DNA of 64,000 nucleotides, from contig JAHRBC010000005.1 of NCBI GenBank assembly GCA_022702545.1, forward strand, positions 3,286,001 through 3,350,000, given 5' to 3'. Every line of letters begins with the position of its first letter. Position 1 is the first letter of the stretch. Of the stretch, positions 43,131 through 56,025 are shown piece by piece. The stretch comes from Phycomyces nitens. Lineage: Eukaryota; Mucoromycota; Mucoromycetes; Mucorales; Phycomycetaceae. Both the position numbers and the translations under genes were made by a program. The notes beneath the pieces were generated by a model. The model did not search any database. It saw only the letters and a program-made list of their open reading frames with translations, and was not told where the DNA came from.

Positions 43131-46100
43131 TTAAGTGACAACTTTTCTAGGTAATGGAATAATCAGGCGTTTTTGAGACCCTTGTTGGAGATTGTGAGTT
43201 GTCAATGCAAAGCAAGAATGCAGACGATGTACTGGAATAATACACTCAACGGTCTCCTCTAAAAATCCCTTCTCCCACAGCTCCAGACCTTGGTTGATCA
43301 ATGGTTGATATCTGCCAGCATTATACGTCGGAAACCATTTGGCGAAAGCAAAAGTAGAAACTCTTTCGATTCCACCAATCTTGATAACATGAGTAAATAA
43401 ATACTCAATCTGGCTGGGAAATGCAACAAATTCACTTGTCAAATTGTCCAGAAACAAGATTTGTACAAAAGAACCGCGCTTTTTCTTTTCACCACTCCAA
43501 TACTCTTGTCCTAGCAACGAAATCTTCTTCATCTTGCGAATCCGGTTGTTGATATAGACATGCCCTCCAAGTGGGATGCTATCTGTGGCACAGAAGGAAA
43601 TGCCGGTGTCTTGGTAAGCCTTGTTATAGAATTCGACCAAGTACTTATAATGATTGCCAGTCATTATAGATAAAGGCGACAATTTCAATGGCAACGAGGT
43701 CAATGGCAGGGCTTCACTTCCAGTAACATTAAACCATGGATTGGTGGCGGCTTGGAGAAACTTATTGAGGCTGAATTGCAGATGTGGAGGGTGGCCGTAC
43801 TCAGAATTCACCAAGGATCTGACAGGCGTCGGTGCTATTTGAGCAACTTCTTGGAGAAATTCTACCATGAGCGGTGAAAGTTTGGCAGTATAAAACTGAA
43901 GAAAGTTGCTGATAAACGCCTTTTCCAAGAAGACCTTCATGAAAGTAATCTCAAAGCCAGTGCAGCAATTTGTCTTGATGTTCTTGAGCTTGCCATTGTA
44001 TCGTTCAAAGCTATACAACCAGAATGCATAGACAGGGCCAAAGTCAAGCATAGACTCACGTAAGTGCATATGCAGATGCATGTTTGGTGTGATGCTGACA
44101 GTTCCATACAAAATCTCGCACTTTTCGCCAAAATTGCCAAGGAGCTGATGTGCCTTGTCTATACTCTGAGTCGTGACAGATGGTCCTGTCAATAGACGGC
44201 ATGCATCAATGAATACTAGCCAGTTATTGTAGTCTGTTTCTGGCAAAGCATTCTCCAGGACAACCAGCAAATACACAAGACACCACGATCGCCACTCATC
44301 TGCCTTCATGTATGGGAACCCAGAAGCAATTTTGTTGGACAATACAGCATATCCAGGAGGAACAAGGATTGAATCTGCCAGATGCTGCATGTGGGCAAGA
44401 GTGGTACTAGGAAAATAGCCAAGGTCTCTCCAAATGTTGACCATCCGTTTGGCTGTGCCAAGAAACAAGTTGTGCATAGGATCCACAATTGTACACTGAA
44501 CAGGATCAAAGTAATGTAGGCGGTGCAATTCTGAATACCGGGTACCATTGTGCTTCTCCAACTCTGCTCGCTCGACGTCTGATTCTGCATTGAACCACAT
44601 TTCGGCATGCACAGCATTGGTTGCCTGTTCTCTTGGTGTCCAATTCTCAACGTCAAATCCAGAGTAATCAATCTTGCTTGATCCATCGATCACCGAAAAC
44701 TGACGTGCACACTTGTGACAGGCGTTGGTGCTTGCATGTCCTGTAAATCCCGCGGTTTTTCTTGCAGCAGGTATATCACAGGCAACACACATGAGAGCAG
44801 CACGAACACGAATACCACCAGGGAACATAGCCATCTTGATTGTCATTCCAGTGTAAAATTCAACCAATTCGTCAACAAGAGGCTCAAGAAAGTTGTTCAT
44901 CTGATTGGTCTTTGCTTCCTTTGGCCCTGGCATAACACCAACAAGAATTATATTTTCTGGCTTCATCCTTTCTTCCCTGGGCAAGTTGTTGATCAACAGA
45001 TACAACGCACCACTGGCATGAGTGCACCCATCGAATGGCTGAAACCAATCCACGTTCAATGTCAACATGAGGGAATGGTTATCATCAACAAATGGCATAT
45101 CGTTATCATCCAGCAACTCATTCCACATTGCACCATCATATATATCAAGGAAGGTGTTCTCCACGGTCTCTCTTGATCTCCATTGCAATATCTTGTCCTC
45201 AAATCCAGGCTTACAGAGATACCATGTCAAAGTGTTCTTGAGCGAATTGTATGGGAACACCATGAACGGAATAGGATCTCTGGCAGATTGATCGTGGAAA
45301 ATAGGATTGTTGCAAATTTGGGCTTGTGTGGTCGAGTACTTCTTGAAGGTGCATGCTGGCTGGTGATTGTCTGGCAAGTAAATTGCAAAGCACTTGTTGC
45401 AAACGGTGTACTTTACAATGCCTTTGGTCATGGTATCAAATCCGGTCATTGCTTTCAAGGCGTTGACAGTAATAGGCAGGTCAGCATCCTTCTCAAAGGC
45501 AACAAGAAGATGGCGGAAGAATTTGAGCATGGCTGATCCTCCCGTTTGCACCAAGTAGAATGCTTGGAAGATAACACCAAAGATGGCCATGAACTGGCTA
45601 GTTTGGGACATGTCATGAATCTTCAAGGATCCAACTACAAAGGAAAGTATATGATAAATAACTTGTATACAATTAAATATGTTTGTATTTTATGTATACA
45701 TACTTGAAGCCATCATTTGTTCAAAACCATTGCCGCCATCAATCTCAGTCTCATCTTCATTGCTAGATTCATCATTTGAATCGGAATCCTCATTGTCAGC
45801 TGCAATGAGTGATGACTCAACATCTGATTCCTCCTCAACGTCAAAAACATTGTCTTCTCTCAAGAAAGGTATCTGTTGTCCAGTAGTTTCGACTGACATG
45901 ATAGAAAAGTTGTCTTCATCTATAATAAAATAAAAGTTAGTACCTGTAATTGATAACCAAAATATATCGCACTTACAATCAATAAACTCATTAGAAACAT
46001 CAGGCATTATGATATCTGATTCTTCTTCAACTGTGCTTCTGACATTGGCTGTAATAATTAACAACAAACATTATTAGATTATGAATAACGATATACAATT

Positions 46101-46265
46101 TCACTTACAATCATCTCTATCCTTGGGACCAATGCTTGACACATTATCAGAATTCTTATGGCGCATGAATGTCTGTGCATTCTGCAATATTCCATCGGCT
46201 GTATATTTGGTACAGGCCGAACATTTGCACAGGAGGTTGTATGTTTTGTTTTTAATGTTATTCAT
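43131..46265 (-). CDS. tnp2-type CACTA transposase of P10, full length (982 aa, 4 exons)
   Basis: Exons 46109-46265, 45977-46048, 45704-45919 and 43131-45634 give 2949 nt with no stop or shift. I chose the ATG at 46265 because it places the Cys residues as in P1, P6 and P7; an upstream ATG at 46367 is in the same frame. The finger is Cys13, Cys15, Cys18 and His36. Residues about 50-148 are acidic. The large exon has FLDIYDGAMWNEL, LMLTLNVDWFQPFDGC, INNLPREERMKPENIILVG, MPGPKEAK, ACDIPAARKTAGF, HASTNACHKCARQF, ELHRLHYFDPVQCTIVDPMH, FERYNG and, near the end, ECIIPVHRL. The presumed DDE residues (DWFQPF, DPMHN, FERYNG) are all present. It is the only complete, undamaged transposase of family P in the window. 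Confidence 0.88.
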
Positions 46266-46869
46266 AATAAAGATTATATGAGCAAGAGGTATTATATTTG
46301 GCTCTTTTTTATATGAATCATATTTCAGAGCGAGACGATATATATTATTAATCCTATCATCAAACACACCATTTATTCATCATCGTCTTTTGATATCTGG
46401 GCTTTGAATCAATCTCCCTTAAGATTTATAAGCATTACAAACCCAATCTCTGTTAAATTCAAAAAAAATTGGTGGATTACTAATGGTGCCGAAATTATTA
46501 ATTATCCTTGAATATTATTTTTTATTTTAAAATATTGGTCATTATTATTATGTACACATTGATTCATCTTAAATATATTGAATGTTTTGTCTATAAAATC
46601 AATAAAAAAGCAAGAATTGTAAAAATTGATATAGTTTATAAAAATGAAAAAAAATAGCACCAATTTTATTTATTTGTTTTGCAAAGTCATTTAAAATGTG
46701 TGCTATTTTGCGTCAAATCTGCGATTTAAAGCTCATATATGAAATAAAATGCAAAATTAGGTCTCATCATTAAAAAATCATCAAAATGATGGAGTTAGAA
46801 TTCATTTTTAAAAATTCGTAATAATTCAAAATCTCTAATTCTGGCTAATACAACCCTTCTTTTGCAGTG
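46266..46869. other. Right terminal region of P10
   Basis: AT-rich leader and terminus. It contains no gene and is nearly identical to 31076-31677 in P8. Confidence 0.7.
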
Positions 46870-47201
46870 ATAACTATTCAAAGCTGGTTTGTTGGCACTG
46901 TGGAATTTTATTTTGAGCATAAAGAGGTTGATGGCACACCGCACTTTCTGGCATTCATTGAAGTGATGAAAGAGCATGGTACAGCAGCCCATGACTCATC
47001 TGTGCCAATCGTAATACAGCGGTCACACAGCTCAACTGGACAAACAACCCAGCCAAAATATGCTGTTAATGTGGATGACATTCAGCATCAAGTTGGGCTC
47101 ATCTAGTACCCTCCGAGTAGTAATCAGTTCTTTATCATTGCACCATATTACATGTTTAATGACAATCTGCGTGTGACCATGGGGAACCTTGCCACTTTAT
47201 A
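46870..47201 (+). pseudogene. X-family protein, last exon, with a nonsense mutation
   Basis: The frame reads TIQSWFVGTVEFYFEHKEVD and continues to VDDIQHQVGLI, then a TAG at 47104-47106 where X2 has CAG (Q), then YPPSSNQFFIIAPYYMFN...GNLATL. Comparison with X2 shows the stop directly as a C-to-T change. The N-terminal part was removed by the P10 insertion. Confidence 0.7.
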
Positions 47202-47612
47202 AAAATTTTCTTTTTGTTTTTTCTTTCCTTATAAATATCAATACCAAATAAAATAAAATAAAATAGCTAATAATGTCAAAAACAAAAAAATTGTTTCAAA
47301 AAAACAGTAGCATAACTACCGTTTTGTTCACACAGGCAAAAAATTATTTTTCTCAAAAATGCGCAACATCTTTAACACCAAATAAAATGCTCATTTCAAT
47401 AAACAATGTTGCCTAAAAACTTACGAGCCCTTTATATGATACTACAACTACCTCATTGCCAGATGAAAAGACATTTCATGCAACTTTTATGAATTGGGAT
47501 CAATGACATTACCTTTCAACCACAATCTGTGGAGATAAAGTGGTCTAAAATCATAAAAAACGGTAGTTATGCTACCGTTTTTGGCACCGCTACCGGTCCT
47601 TCCGCCGTAGTG
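46870..47612 (+). mobile_element. X-family element X5, right 743 bp
   Basis: It matches 18190-19252 of X2 but with a single copy of the 317-bp block, and ends TTCCGCCGTAGTG at 47612. It is cut on the left by the P10 terminus. On the right it lies in the P11 transposase, at the ACRLL motif. Confidence 0.88.
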
Positions 47613-48107
47613 CTTGCCATCTCCTCACAACACCAACAATCACATTTGATGACCTTGACAATGCCTATGCTCACTTGGAAAGATTTTGTCAGAAATGTGA
47701 AGAACTATATCCTGCAACATGCACCTGCACACCCATCTTTGCGAGACCATTTGTGATTTTGGACCTGTGTATAGTTTTTGGTGTTTGGGTTCAAGAGGTA
47801 TAATGGCCTGTTGAAGAAGATTGACACAAACAGAAGGGATGGATTTGAGTCTATGTTCATGAAAAGTTTTGTCAAAGACATGTACAAGGGCAACTATGTG
47901 CAAAAAATGCTCTCCTGTCTGAACCAAGCTTCTTTCCGTCCTCTTCTCTCAAAACTCACTTCCTCCTCCACAACTGCCACCTCCTTTTCCCCTCTTTCAC
48001 AAACGCCATTTACACTTCAGCTATTTGTGCATGCATCTTTAAAGCCTGAATTTCCGATAAAGAGAAATGAGCCCCTTCCTCCCTCTGCCTTCCCTCTCTT
48101 GGTGAGA

Positions 48108-48640
48108 CACTACGGCTAAGAAATCGGCAGTTATCTACCGTTTTGGTCACATAACTACCGTTTTTTTGGTGGGGCAAAATGGTGGATATGACCCTGTGTA
48201 AGGCGAATTTGGTAGTAGCTACCATTTTTATAGTGGCGAAAATCGGCAGATAACTACCGTTTTGGTCACATAACTACCGTTTTTCTTCACTAAAAAAACG
48301 GTAGTTATCTGCCGTTTTGGTAACATTGCTACCGTTTGTTTGGTGGGGCAAAACGGTGGATATGACCCTGTGTAAGGCGAGTTTGGTAGTAGCTACCGTT
48401 TTTGCTAATAAAAAAAGGCAGATAACTACCGTTTTGGTAACATAACTACTGTTTTTCTTCACTAAAAATACGGTAGATATCTGCCGTTTTGGTAACATTG
48501 CTACCGTTTGTTTGGTGGGGCAAAACGGTGGATATGACCCTGTGTAAGGCGAGTTTGGTAGTAGCTACCGTTTTTTGCTAATAAAAAAACGGCAGATAAC
48601 TACCGTTTTGGTAACATAACTACCGTTTTTTTATCCAACC
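48108..48640. repeat. 173-bp tandem array of palindromic ACGGTAG units in X4
   Basis: The phrase GGTGGGGCAAAA occurs at 48168, 48342 and 48514, giving periods of 174 and 172. Each unit has several ACGGTAG/CTACCGT or CGGCAG/CTGCCG inverted motifs that could form hairpins. The array lies directly inside the terminus. Confidence 0.9.
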
Positions 48641-51600
48641 AAAAATGCTTCCGTTATACACTATAACCTCTCTTTTATAGTACTCTATTTGATAATGGGT
48701 TCTGCTATTCTTTTACGACCATTCTTTTGAAAGAATGGTTTATTCTTTATTATAGAATGTCTTGATTTAATTCATACCGTATTTTGCGCACAATTATTAT
48801 AGAAAAATACTTAAAACTAATGCTATTTAATATTATAAAACATATATAGTACAAACCTTTGTTATAAGCTATACACGCATAATAATACTACGTTGATATA
48901 CATTAGATGATCCTTAGCATTCATCAATTGCTAAAAATTCATTGTGGTTAGAAAAAGAAGCGATCATATAAACCTAGTACATTATTTTGTATTGCTTACA
49001 AGTATATATTATGCTTGTCAATTACTATACCATGCCTCTTGTTTTGAATGATTATACTGAAAGGGATCTCCAGAAATAAACACTATATGTAATAGGAGGT
49101 CAATAGAATATGTACTGAAAAATTAGTTGAAGAATAATATAATTATTAGACAATCGTCTTACCATAGAAAATCAACTTTGGCATATTCAAATCATATGAT
49201 TCAAAACTGATTCGAATCTCATTGTAGCAAACAGAGTAATCAGCTCATTAGAAAAGAAAAGTGTATATCTTACAGAGATTGCCAAGTGTAAAAAGGACAA
49301 ACCGTATTGTAATATAGCCGTAAAAGTTTTCGCTCTTTTGTTTCTGGGGGAAAAAGAGCGAGCTGCATTTCATTCCTAAATCAAAGGTAATCGAGCTAAA
49401 GATGGTTCAATCGGGATGTCAATCAGGTGTTTATAACCGTGCCGATCTTACATGAAGGAGGCTCATTTGGTTTTAATTCAAAGAGTCATTGCAAAGACAA
49501 GACAAGAGAAGCAAAAAGAAAAAGAAAAAGAAAGCACACTAAGCATATGCTAAAAATGCAACGGGGCCAATAAGAGTTGCCTAAAAGAACAATCTTAAAC
49601 CCTTGTTTTATTGCTTAGCACTTACACAATACTCGTTTTTGGCGGTATAGAGCTATATTAAAGAGTAGAAATATTATATTGGCATTAGATTAGCAATAGA
49701 TGATCAACAAAGCAATCACCCATTGCACATCTGTCATGATTGCTAATTCGACGCCATCACCAAGTTGCAACATCTCATCTTCAAAAAAGAAAAGAACGAC
49801 TTGCACTTTGCTGCTATATTGTGATAAATAATATTGTATTAACTATAATGTGTATTCAAAACATATATTAAAGAGTCAACTTACTTTATTATTCTCTATT
49901 ATTTATTTATGAGCTTGGTTATTGATTGTAAAGCCTTTTCCAAGTCTTTTGGTGCACAGCATTCTATAATATTTATATTGATTCTGAGATAGACCATTAT
50001 ATTATTTTATGGCCATAGGATAGTGTTCTCGTCAATTAAATAGTGTTTGATAATATAAGACCATGCTTTTAGTTGATGCCGCGATTCATAGTCAAAGGAT
50101 GGTTTGAGAAAAATATTAACAAAAACAAAGGTTATTCTCTAGGGTTCTCTTGTGCCGTATTTTTTGATCTTAATGATAAAGCATATTATGTAAATGAAGT
50201 TTACTCTTTTCTTTGAGACCACCACCTGTATCAATTGCTAACTTACCAAGCTAATCAAGGTATTTGTCTACACTACAAAAATTGAGTGGTTTCATTCATA
50301 GCAAACTACTATATTATCTTACCATTAGTAGACTGAAGTTAAACATAATAAACTTTTTTATTTTTGACGGTGATTATATTATTCAATATGTTCTATTGGA
50401 TAGAATAATAAAGTAGAGTCTTTTAGATGTCATATTTGCTTGTGATTTATTTCTACTTCTTGTAACTATATCATTAAATTAATTGGAGTAGAAATAATAA
50501 ACAAATCAATTATTATCATGTTTATTCTCATAAGAAGGAAGAGAAATATGACCAGTATGCTTGCAAGTAAATAAGTTGACTGAAGATAATAAATTGTCTT
50601 ATAGTTTTATTATTATTTAACAGCATTGTGTACACTCTTGTTCTATATCAAGACATCTTTTTCAACCTAATAAACTATAAATTACAAAGATATGAAAATG
50701 ACGGCAGGCATATTCTTTTGGATTATCATTTTTATTGCCCGCATTTTATCAGGGTCAAACAGCCTTTTAATACAAAGTATTTGTTTTTCCTTTTTATTTT
50801 TTATATTCTTTTGTGCCTAAATATTACCGCAAAATACTCTGGTAATTAATTCTTTTATTTCTCTTGTGAATATATTTTTTACTCAATATATTTTATTATT
50901 CATAGGTAACTGCTTATAAATATATTATGGGGCTCTCTATTGCACTTGGCTGTATATCCAAAGGTAAGATCATATTATGCTAAAGCTATTCTTTATTAAC
51001 CAAATCACTCTTTTATATATAGCCGCAAATTCTATTTTTCTATCCATCTCAATATAATATTCTGGTAAACCTTTTATATTATAAATATGTCCTCTTTAAT
51101 AACATCTATCACAGACATCTTGCTATGCTCTTATATGGATTCCCAATTGAAATTATCTGGCCATTCCAATGGCTATATCTTGTAAGTAAACTAATATTTT
51201 AGTATTACATATTGTTTATCTACAAATATTAATATATATCTATTAGACAATAATCATTTGTTAGTATATTACAGAGAGTCTATCAAATGTTCTGTTTATT
51301 ATATTAAAAATGTAAGTATAAGAATGAATGATTTATATAAAAATAATTTACTAACAATCTTCTCTTTTACTTTTAGACAGTATTGGCTTTCTCTCAGCTA
51401 GGTAAGTATCCTGGCTCTATTAAGAACCAGTTGATGGTGCCAACCAAGAAATATTGATTGGTAGAATAGATATACCAAAGAAATAATCTAGAGACTAGAA
51501 TATATAGCGCAAATGTATTTTTTATCAAATAAAACGAAAAATAAAAATTTTCAGAATCTATTGCTCCAAAAAAACTACAAACCAGAGAGGCTTGTTTGCA

Positions 51601-52789
51601 TAGAATAACTACAATTACCTTGCAATAGTCTACAATCATCCTTGATGGACTGTTAAAACATATTATAAAACCCACTATAAAATATAATGAAAGATAAAAC
51701 TGGTTGTTTGTAAGTGGTCAATCTCCCCTGACACAAACTGTCTGTGTATTGTAAAATACAATGCAAAAAAGGGTAGATCGACTAGGAATATATTGTGGCT
51801 ACAATGTATATTTAAGTTTTGCACTGTTTGAGGGCATTTAAATATTCTACATTGGATTCTTGTACACCAGTAGGTAGGATGATTCAGTTCACCCCCATAT
51901 CTTTTTAGTCTACTACAGATCACAATTATATATTACCAAAAGCATAGTAAAACTATACAATTAAGTAGCTTATTTTATAAGTTTTATCTACATAATACCC
52001 TTAGACTTTTGTAGTGCTAATAGATCCCTTTTTATACCAAATATCCATTTATAATAAATGAAAAATATATACAAACCAAACACTTTAACAAACTATTGAC
52101 TTTTGAATGTCCCTTTGGGTTGATCAATCTTCATTTGACTGCAAAGGTTTTTGGTAAAAATATTAATAAAATAGCTTGCTGTCCGATACTTGCCAAACAT
52201 GGATAATAACCATATCCTTTACATTGTGAACAAAGGAATGGCCCTTGTATCTTAATATAACTTTTGCGTTGCCAGATAAAATAAAAACACAAGTTAAATC
52301 ATAGTATAGTATTTTATTGTTGTTACAATCGATTATTACCTTTTCCATAAGATACACTTTAAGAATCTGCGCAACTTACTTTCCCAACAAGTTTATAGCA
52401 AGACTATATCTCGGTCTCTTATAAACTATTCAAAATTACCTGACACACCTTTTTTCATATAATAAATCGCCGAGGCCCATTACAAAGCTGTTCCACTCAA
52501 TTCATAGAGAGAATTATAAGTAAACTGGATAAGCTCATTAGATACTTTGAAATTCGCGGCTATATCAATATAGCAATGAGTATGTATCATAATATTAAAC
52601 TTTTGTAACCACATACATATACTAAAGCTCGTTTTTGGGATATTTTCAATGGGAGAAGTGGTGACCAACTGTGTAAGCTTTTCAGTCAATTTTTCTATTT
52701 AAATATTAATGTTATACATGGCATAAGAATAGTATAAATGAAGTTCTGTTTAGTTATTACCTGTGACATACTGATTTGAATGCTATGGA
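48641..52789. other. Interior of X4, no readable gene
   Basis: The first 1.2 kb is a diverged copy of 15620-17450 of X2 (for instance a single 160-bp unit near 48895-49035). 49735-49815 resembles the minus-strand acidic exon of X2 (17256-17340). After about 50 kb I see only short frames and splice-like T-rich tracts (50850-51400). Confidence 0.5.
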
Positions 52790-53335
52790 GGTTGATTTTT
52801 CCACTGTCATTGTTAATGTCCATCATTGGACGGATTCAACTTTGCATTCTTCATTTAAATACCCAATCGGCAAGATTAGCACCAACAATCACCACCCAAC
52901 ACCCCTTGTCCTTGTAGAAAATAAATATAGTATTAGTAAAAACACAAAGTAAGAATCACTTGCTATTTGTACATGCTTACCTAGTAATCACAATATAACT
53001 AATGAAAACCAGCTCATTAGTATTGTTCATCTCTACTTTTAGTATAGAGATTAAGACTCTAGTCAATACTTTGTTACTTTAGAAAAACTCATGAAGGAGC
53101 ACGGCATTGCAAACGATGACTTGTATGTAGCAGAAATAAAGTAGCAGCCCGTACTTTGTACAACGGGCTATATACTACAACCGACATTTGCAGTTGTTAA
53201 TGTAGATGACGTCCAACATCAACGACTCAATCAATACCTACCAGACGGAAATAATTCTATTTTATTGCACTGTACTACATATTCAAGAATAATTGACGCG
53301 TCACCATGAGTAGCCTCTCTATTCTATAATTCATT
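52790..53335 (+). pseudogene. Decayed copy of the X-family C-terminal exons in X4
   Basis: Segments correspond to X2 17990-18525: TTGCATTCTTCATTTAAATA to its CLWKNSTVHSSC exon, GAAAAACTCATGAAGGAGCA to VEVMKEH, and AATGTAGATGACGTCCAACA to VNVDDIQHQ. The frame is broken many times. This is an older copy than X2 and X5. Confidence 0.6.
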
Positions 53336-53913
53336 CTTTATAATGCCCTCTCTATACTTCTTTATATTATTATACGGACACCAAATAAAATAAAGCAGCT
53401 AATAATGTCAAAAACAAAAATTCGGTTTCAAAAAACGGTAGTTATGTTACCGTTTCGTTCACACAGGACAAAAATTATTTTTCTCAAGAATGCACAACAT
53501 CTTCAACACCAAATAAAATGCTCATTTCGATAAACAACGTTACCTAAAATTTTACGAGCCCTTTCTATGGTACTACAACTACCTCATTGCCAGAGGAAAA
53601 GAGATTCCATGCGACTTTTATGAATCGGGATCGATGACATTACCTTTCAATCACAATCCGCGGAGAAAAAGCAGTCTAAAATCAGAAAAAACGGCAGTTA
53701 CGTTACCGTTTCGGTAGCTGTTCCCACTCCTCTCGCCGTAGTGAGAAAGCCATGTGTAATGGATGATACTGATTATCTCCAGTTGTTGGAATACTATTGG
53801 CTATCATATGATATATCCAGTCTTTAGCACTATCATCAGGCAACATCGTCAGGTATCTTTGTTGATAATCATATCACAAAGATAAAATCTATCAATCTTC
53901 TTGGCCAGATGTA

Positions 53914-55524
53914 CAGTAGGTGGATAAAGGGTTTGCATATTTATATATTATTTATTATTCTTATAATATCTCTATGAATATGCATCATGTTAGCATAAAA
54001 CAAAAAGTATCTGAAAGATATTTTTTAGGTGTATATTTATTGTAAATTTTATAAGCGGAGATTCAAAACATATTGAGATAAATAAATACAAAGATTTTTA
54101 TTACATGCAAACCCTTTTGCCACTTTTATTAATATTTAGTATTTTTGCCTTTTGCCTTAATTACTGCGTCAACTCTTGCTGGCATTGTATCTATATACTT
54201 TTTACAAATATTATGTGTGATATTGTTCCATTCTTTATCATATCTTTCCCAAAGTTTATGCACTCCTTTAGTCTTTAAAGTATATAAATAGAGGCACAAC
54301 TTTAAATGATGCCAAATATGTTCAATTGGATTCAGGTCTGGGGATTGAGCTGGCCAAGGGAGTACTTGTAATTCCATATTACTTATATACTGTTTTGTTA
54401 TCTTGGCTGTGTGTTTTGGGTTATTATCATGCTGAAAAATGATGTTTTTCTTATTAAAACCATAGAAATTTATAGTTTCTTTCAGCTTATCTTCAAGTAT
54501 ATCACAGTAAACTTTGCTTGTAATGAGCTCTTATATGTGACAACCATATCCAATGCCTTCATAAGTCATGCATCCCCACATCATCAAACTGCCTCCTCCA
54601 TGTTTTACTGTTAAATCAAGATGATAGTCTTGTAGTGGGTAATCTGGCCTTTTCCAATGATACTTTACTCTATCAGATCCCCAAATATTGATTTTGGTTT
54701 CATCTGAGAATATAACACGTTTCCAATCATGAATAATCTAGTGTTGATATTCTAAAGCCCATTTAAGTCTTGCTTGTCAATTTTTCTCAGATATTGTTGA
54801 CTTCTTCTTTTTAATTGCTGCTCTGAAACCAAGGGCCTTGAGAGTCTTGCAAACAGTAGAGTAGTCAAGCTGTAGCCCTTCTTGACCCAATTGGATATGT
54901 GCTTCTTTGGCAGTTTGTATTTCACCAGTTACAAATTGTCTTACTAACAGGCGCCTTCTAACATGAGAAATTTTTGCAATTTGGCCACCAATAGAGATTT
55001 TTTCAGTAATTTTCATCTTCTTTTTGTACTTGGATACAGTCCCAGCAGATATAGAAAGGTTCTTGAAGATTTTCTTCACAGAAGCCCCACTTTGAAGCTG
55101 AGTTTGGATAGAATTTCTGAGAGAAAGAAGTAGAATTTTCATTTTAAAAGAAACAAGGAATAATATGGAAATAAAAAGAAAAACTTAGTCATTTATATAT
55201 GTTTTTATTTTATATTCCAATTATATGACTCATTTTAACTATTATATGTGACTTTGGACAATTTATAAGCAAAAGTCACAGAGAAATAATTTATTTTCTA
55301 TTAATTTATCCAAAGTGGAAAAAGGGTTTGCATACTTTTCAAAAATTTGTCTGGGTTTTATTAAATCAATATTCATTCTCAGCCATTGATATTTTTATAT
55401 GTGGTAGGTTTATATAAAATAAATATAATACATTTTGTTTTACACAAAAATATTAAAAATTGAAAGAGTACTATTAAAATATATATTTTTTAATAGAATA
55501 TGCGAACCCTTTTTCTACCTACTG
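53914..55524 (-). mobile_element. Tc1/mariner element Tc1b (1611 bp)
   Basis: Ends CAGTAGGTGGATAAAGGGTT at 53914 and the inverse ending at 55524, flanked by TA (53912-53913, 55525-55526). It has the same length and inner motif arrangement as Tc1a but opposite orientation. It lies in the P11 transposase (GQM/YKGKNG), and the host gene rejoins in frame when one TA is removed. Confidence 0.94.
54129..55142 (-). pseudogene. Tc1 transposase of Tc1b, three nonsense mutations
   Basis: The frame is 338 codons long, exactly as in Tc1a, with no insertion or deletion but three stops: TGA (54777-54779), TAG (54738-54740, where Tc1a has TGG) and TAA (54531-54533, where Tc1a has CAA). The HTH region (MKILLLSLRNSIQTQLQSG), the SDET and HDNNPKH motifs and LNPIEHIWHHLK are still readable. 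At the place where Tc1a has its only stop, this copy has Glu (YDKEWNNIT). The two copies therefore decayed independently. Confidence 0.9.
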
Positions 55525-56025
55525 TATAAAGGCAAAAATGGTTCCATAGACTGTGGGTCTTTCATTCAAGCACTATTCCTGGGTAGAGTTGGTGATCCTC
55601 CACGAGCATACACAGGACAAATTCAGTACTTGTTCCTTCACAAGCTCAGTTGTTCATCAATTGGAAATAATTCCACTCATGTCTTTGCTTTCATGAGATG
55701 GTTCATCAACATGCCAAGTAGAACACGTGAATATGAAGGAGTTGAGGCTTGCTCGCCAAGTTTCTCTCCAGATGATTATCATTGTATATTGCCAGTACAT
55801 TGTATTCTTTTGGAAGTCGCGACTGCTGAGCTGGTGTCTGGTGTTAATATAAAGATGCTGGTTATTCCTTTACCAAAAAAGATGTATGCTTAAAGCATTA
55901 ATAAATAAATACTTGTTTCTTTTAAAAAGAACAAAACAAAACATTCATTGCCTTTAAACATGTCTTTGGGATTAAATACATAAGCAAGAGTAAAATAAAA
56001 CAATTGTTTTTTATTTATTTTTTAT

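Larger units (their letters stand above)
42475..46869 (-). mobile_element. CACTA-like element P10, right part with intact transposase
   Basis: The right end at 46869 (inverted: CACTGCAAAAGAAGGGTTGT) equals the end of P8. To the left the element is cut at 42474/42475 by P9. It contains a complete transposase gene on the minus strand and possibly the last exon of its ORF1. It is inserted in X5: at 46870 the sequence resumes the last exon of the X-family gene (ATAACTATTCAAAGC). Confidence 0.8.
48108..53743. mobile_element. X-family element X4, complete with target duplication (5636 bp)
   Basis: Left end CACTACGGCTAAGAAATCGG at 48108; right end, inverted from 53743, CACTACGGCGAGAGGAGTGG. It is flanked on both sides by AGA (48105-48107 and 53744-53746), the 3-base duplication expected for CACTA elements, and the host gene frame continues across. 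It is diverged from X1 to X3 throughout. Its interior has only decayed gene traces. Confidence 0.93.
47613..55893 (+). pseudogene. tnp2-type CACTA transposase of P11, C-terminal part in three pieces
   Basis: Piece 1 (47613-48107) starts in CHLLTTPTITFDDLDNA and has lost bases: near 47720 the MHLHTHLCETICDFGPVYSF stretch is read in another frame, and near 47785 one base of the WLFGF codons is missing. It ends at LPPSAFPLLVR. Piece 2 (53744-53913) continues in frame as KPCVMDDTDYLQLLEYY and has a TAG near 53827. Piece 3 (from 55525) continues YKGKNGSIDCGSFIQALFLG and ends ILPVHCILLEVA...KKMYA at 55891-55893. X4 and Tc1b separate the pieces, and both junctions rejoin exactly once the target duplications (AGA, TA) are counted once. 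Frameshifts and stops show the gene is old. Confidence 0.82.

Noticed and set aside
50628..50849. Short frames in X4 (50628-50849, 51394-51675, 51675-51923, 52480-52689)
   Set aside because: Composition is AT-rich and low in complexity, with no match to other X copies; probably chance frames.
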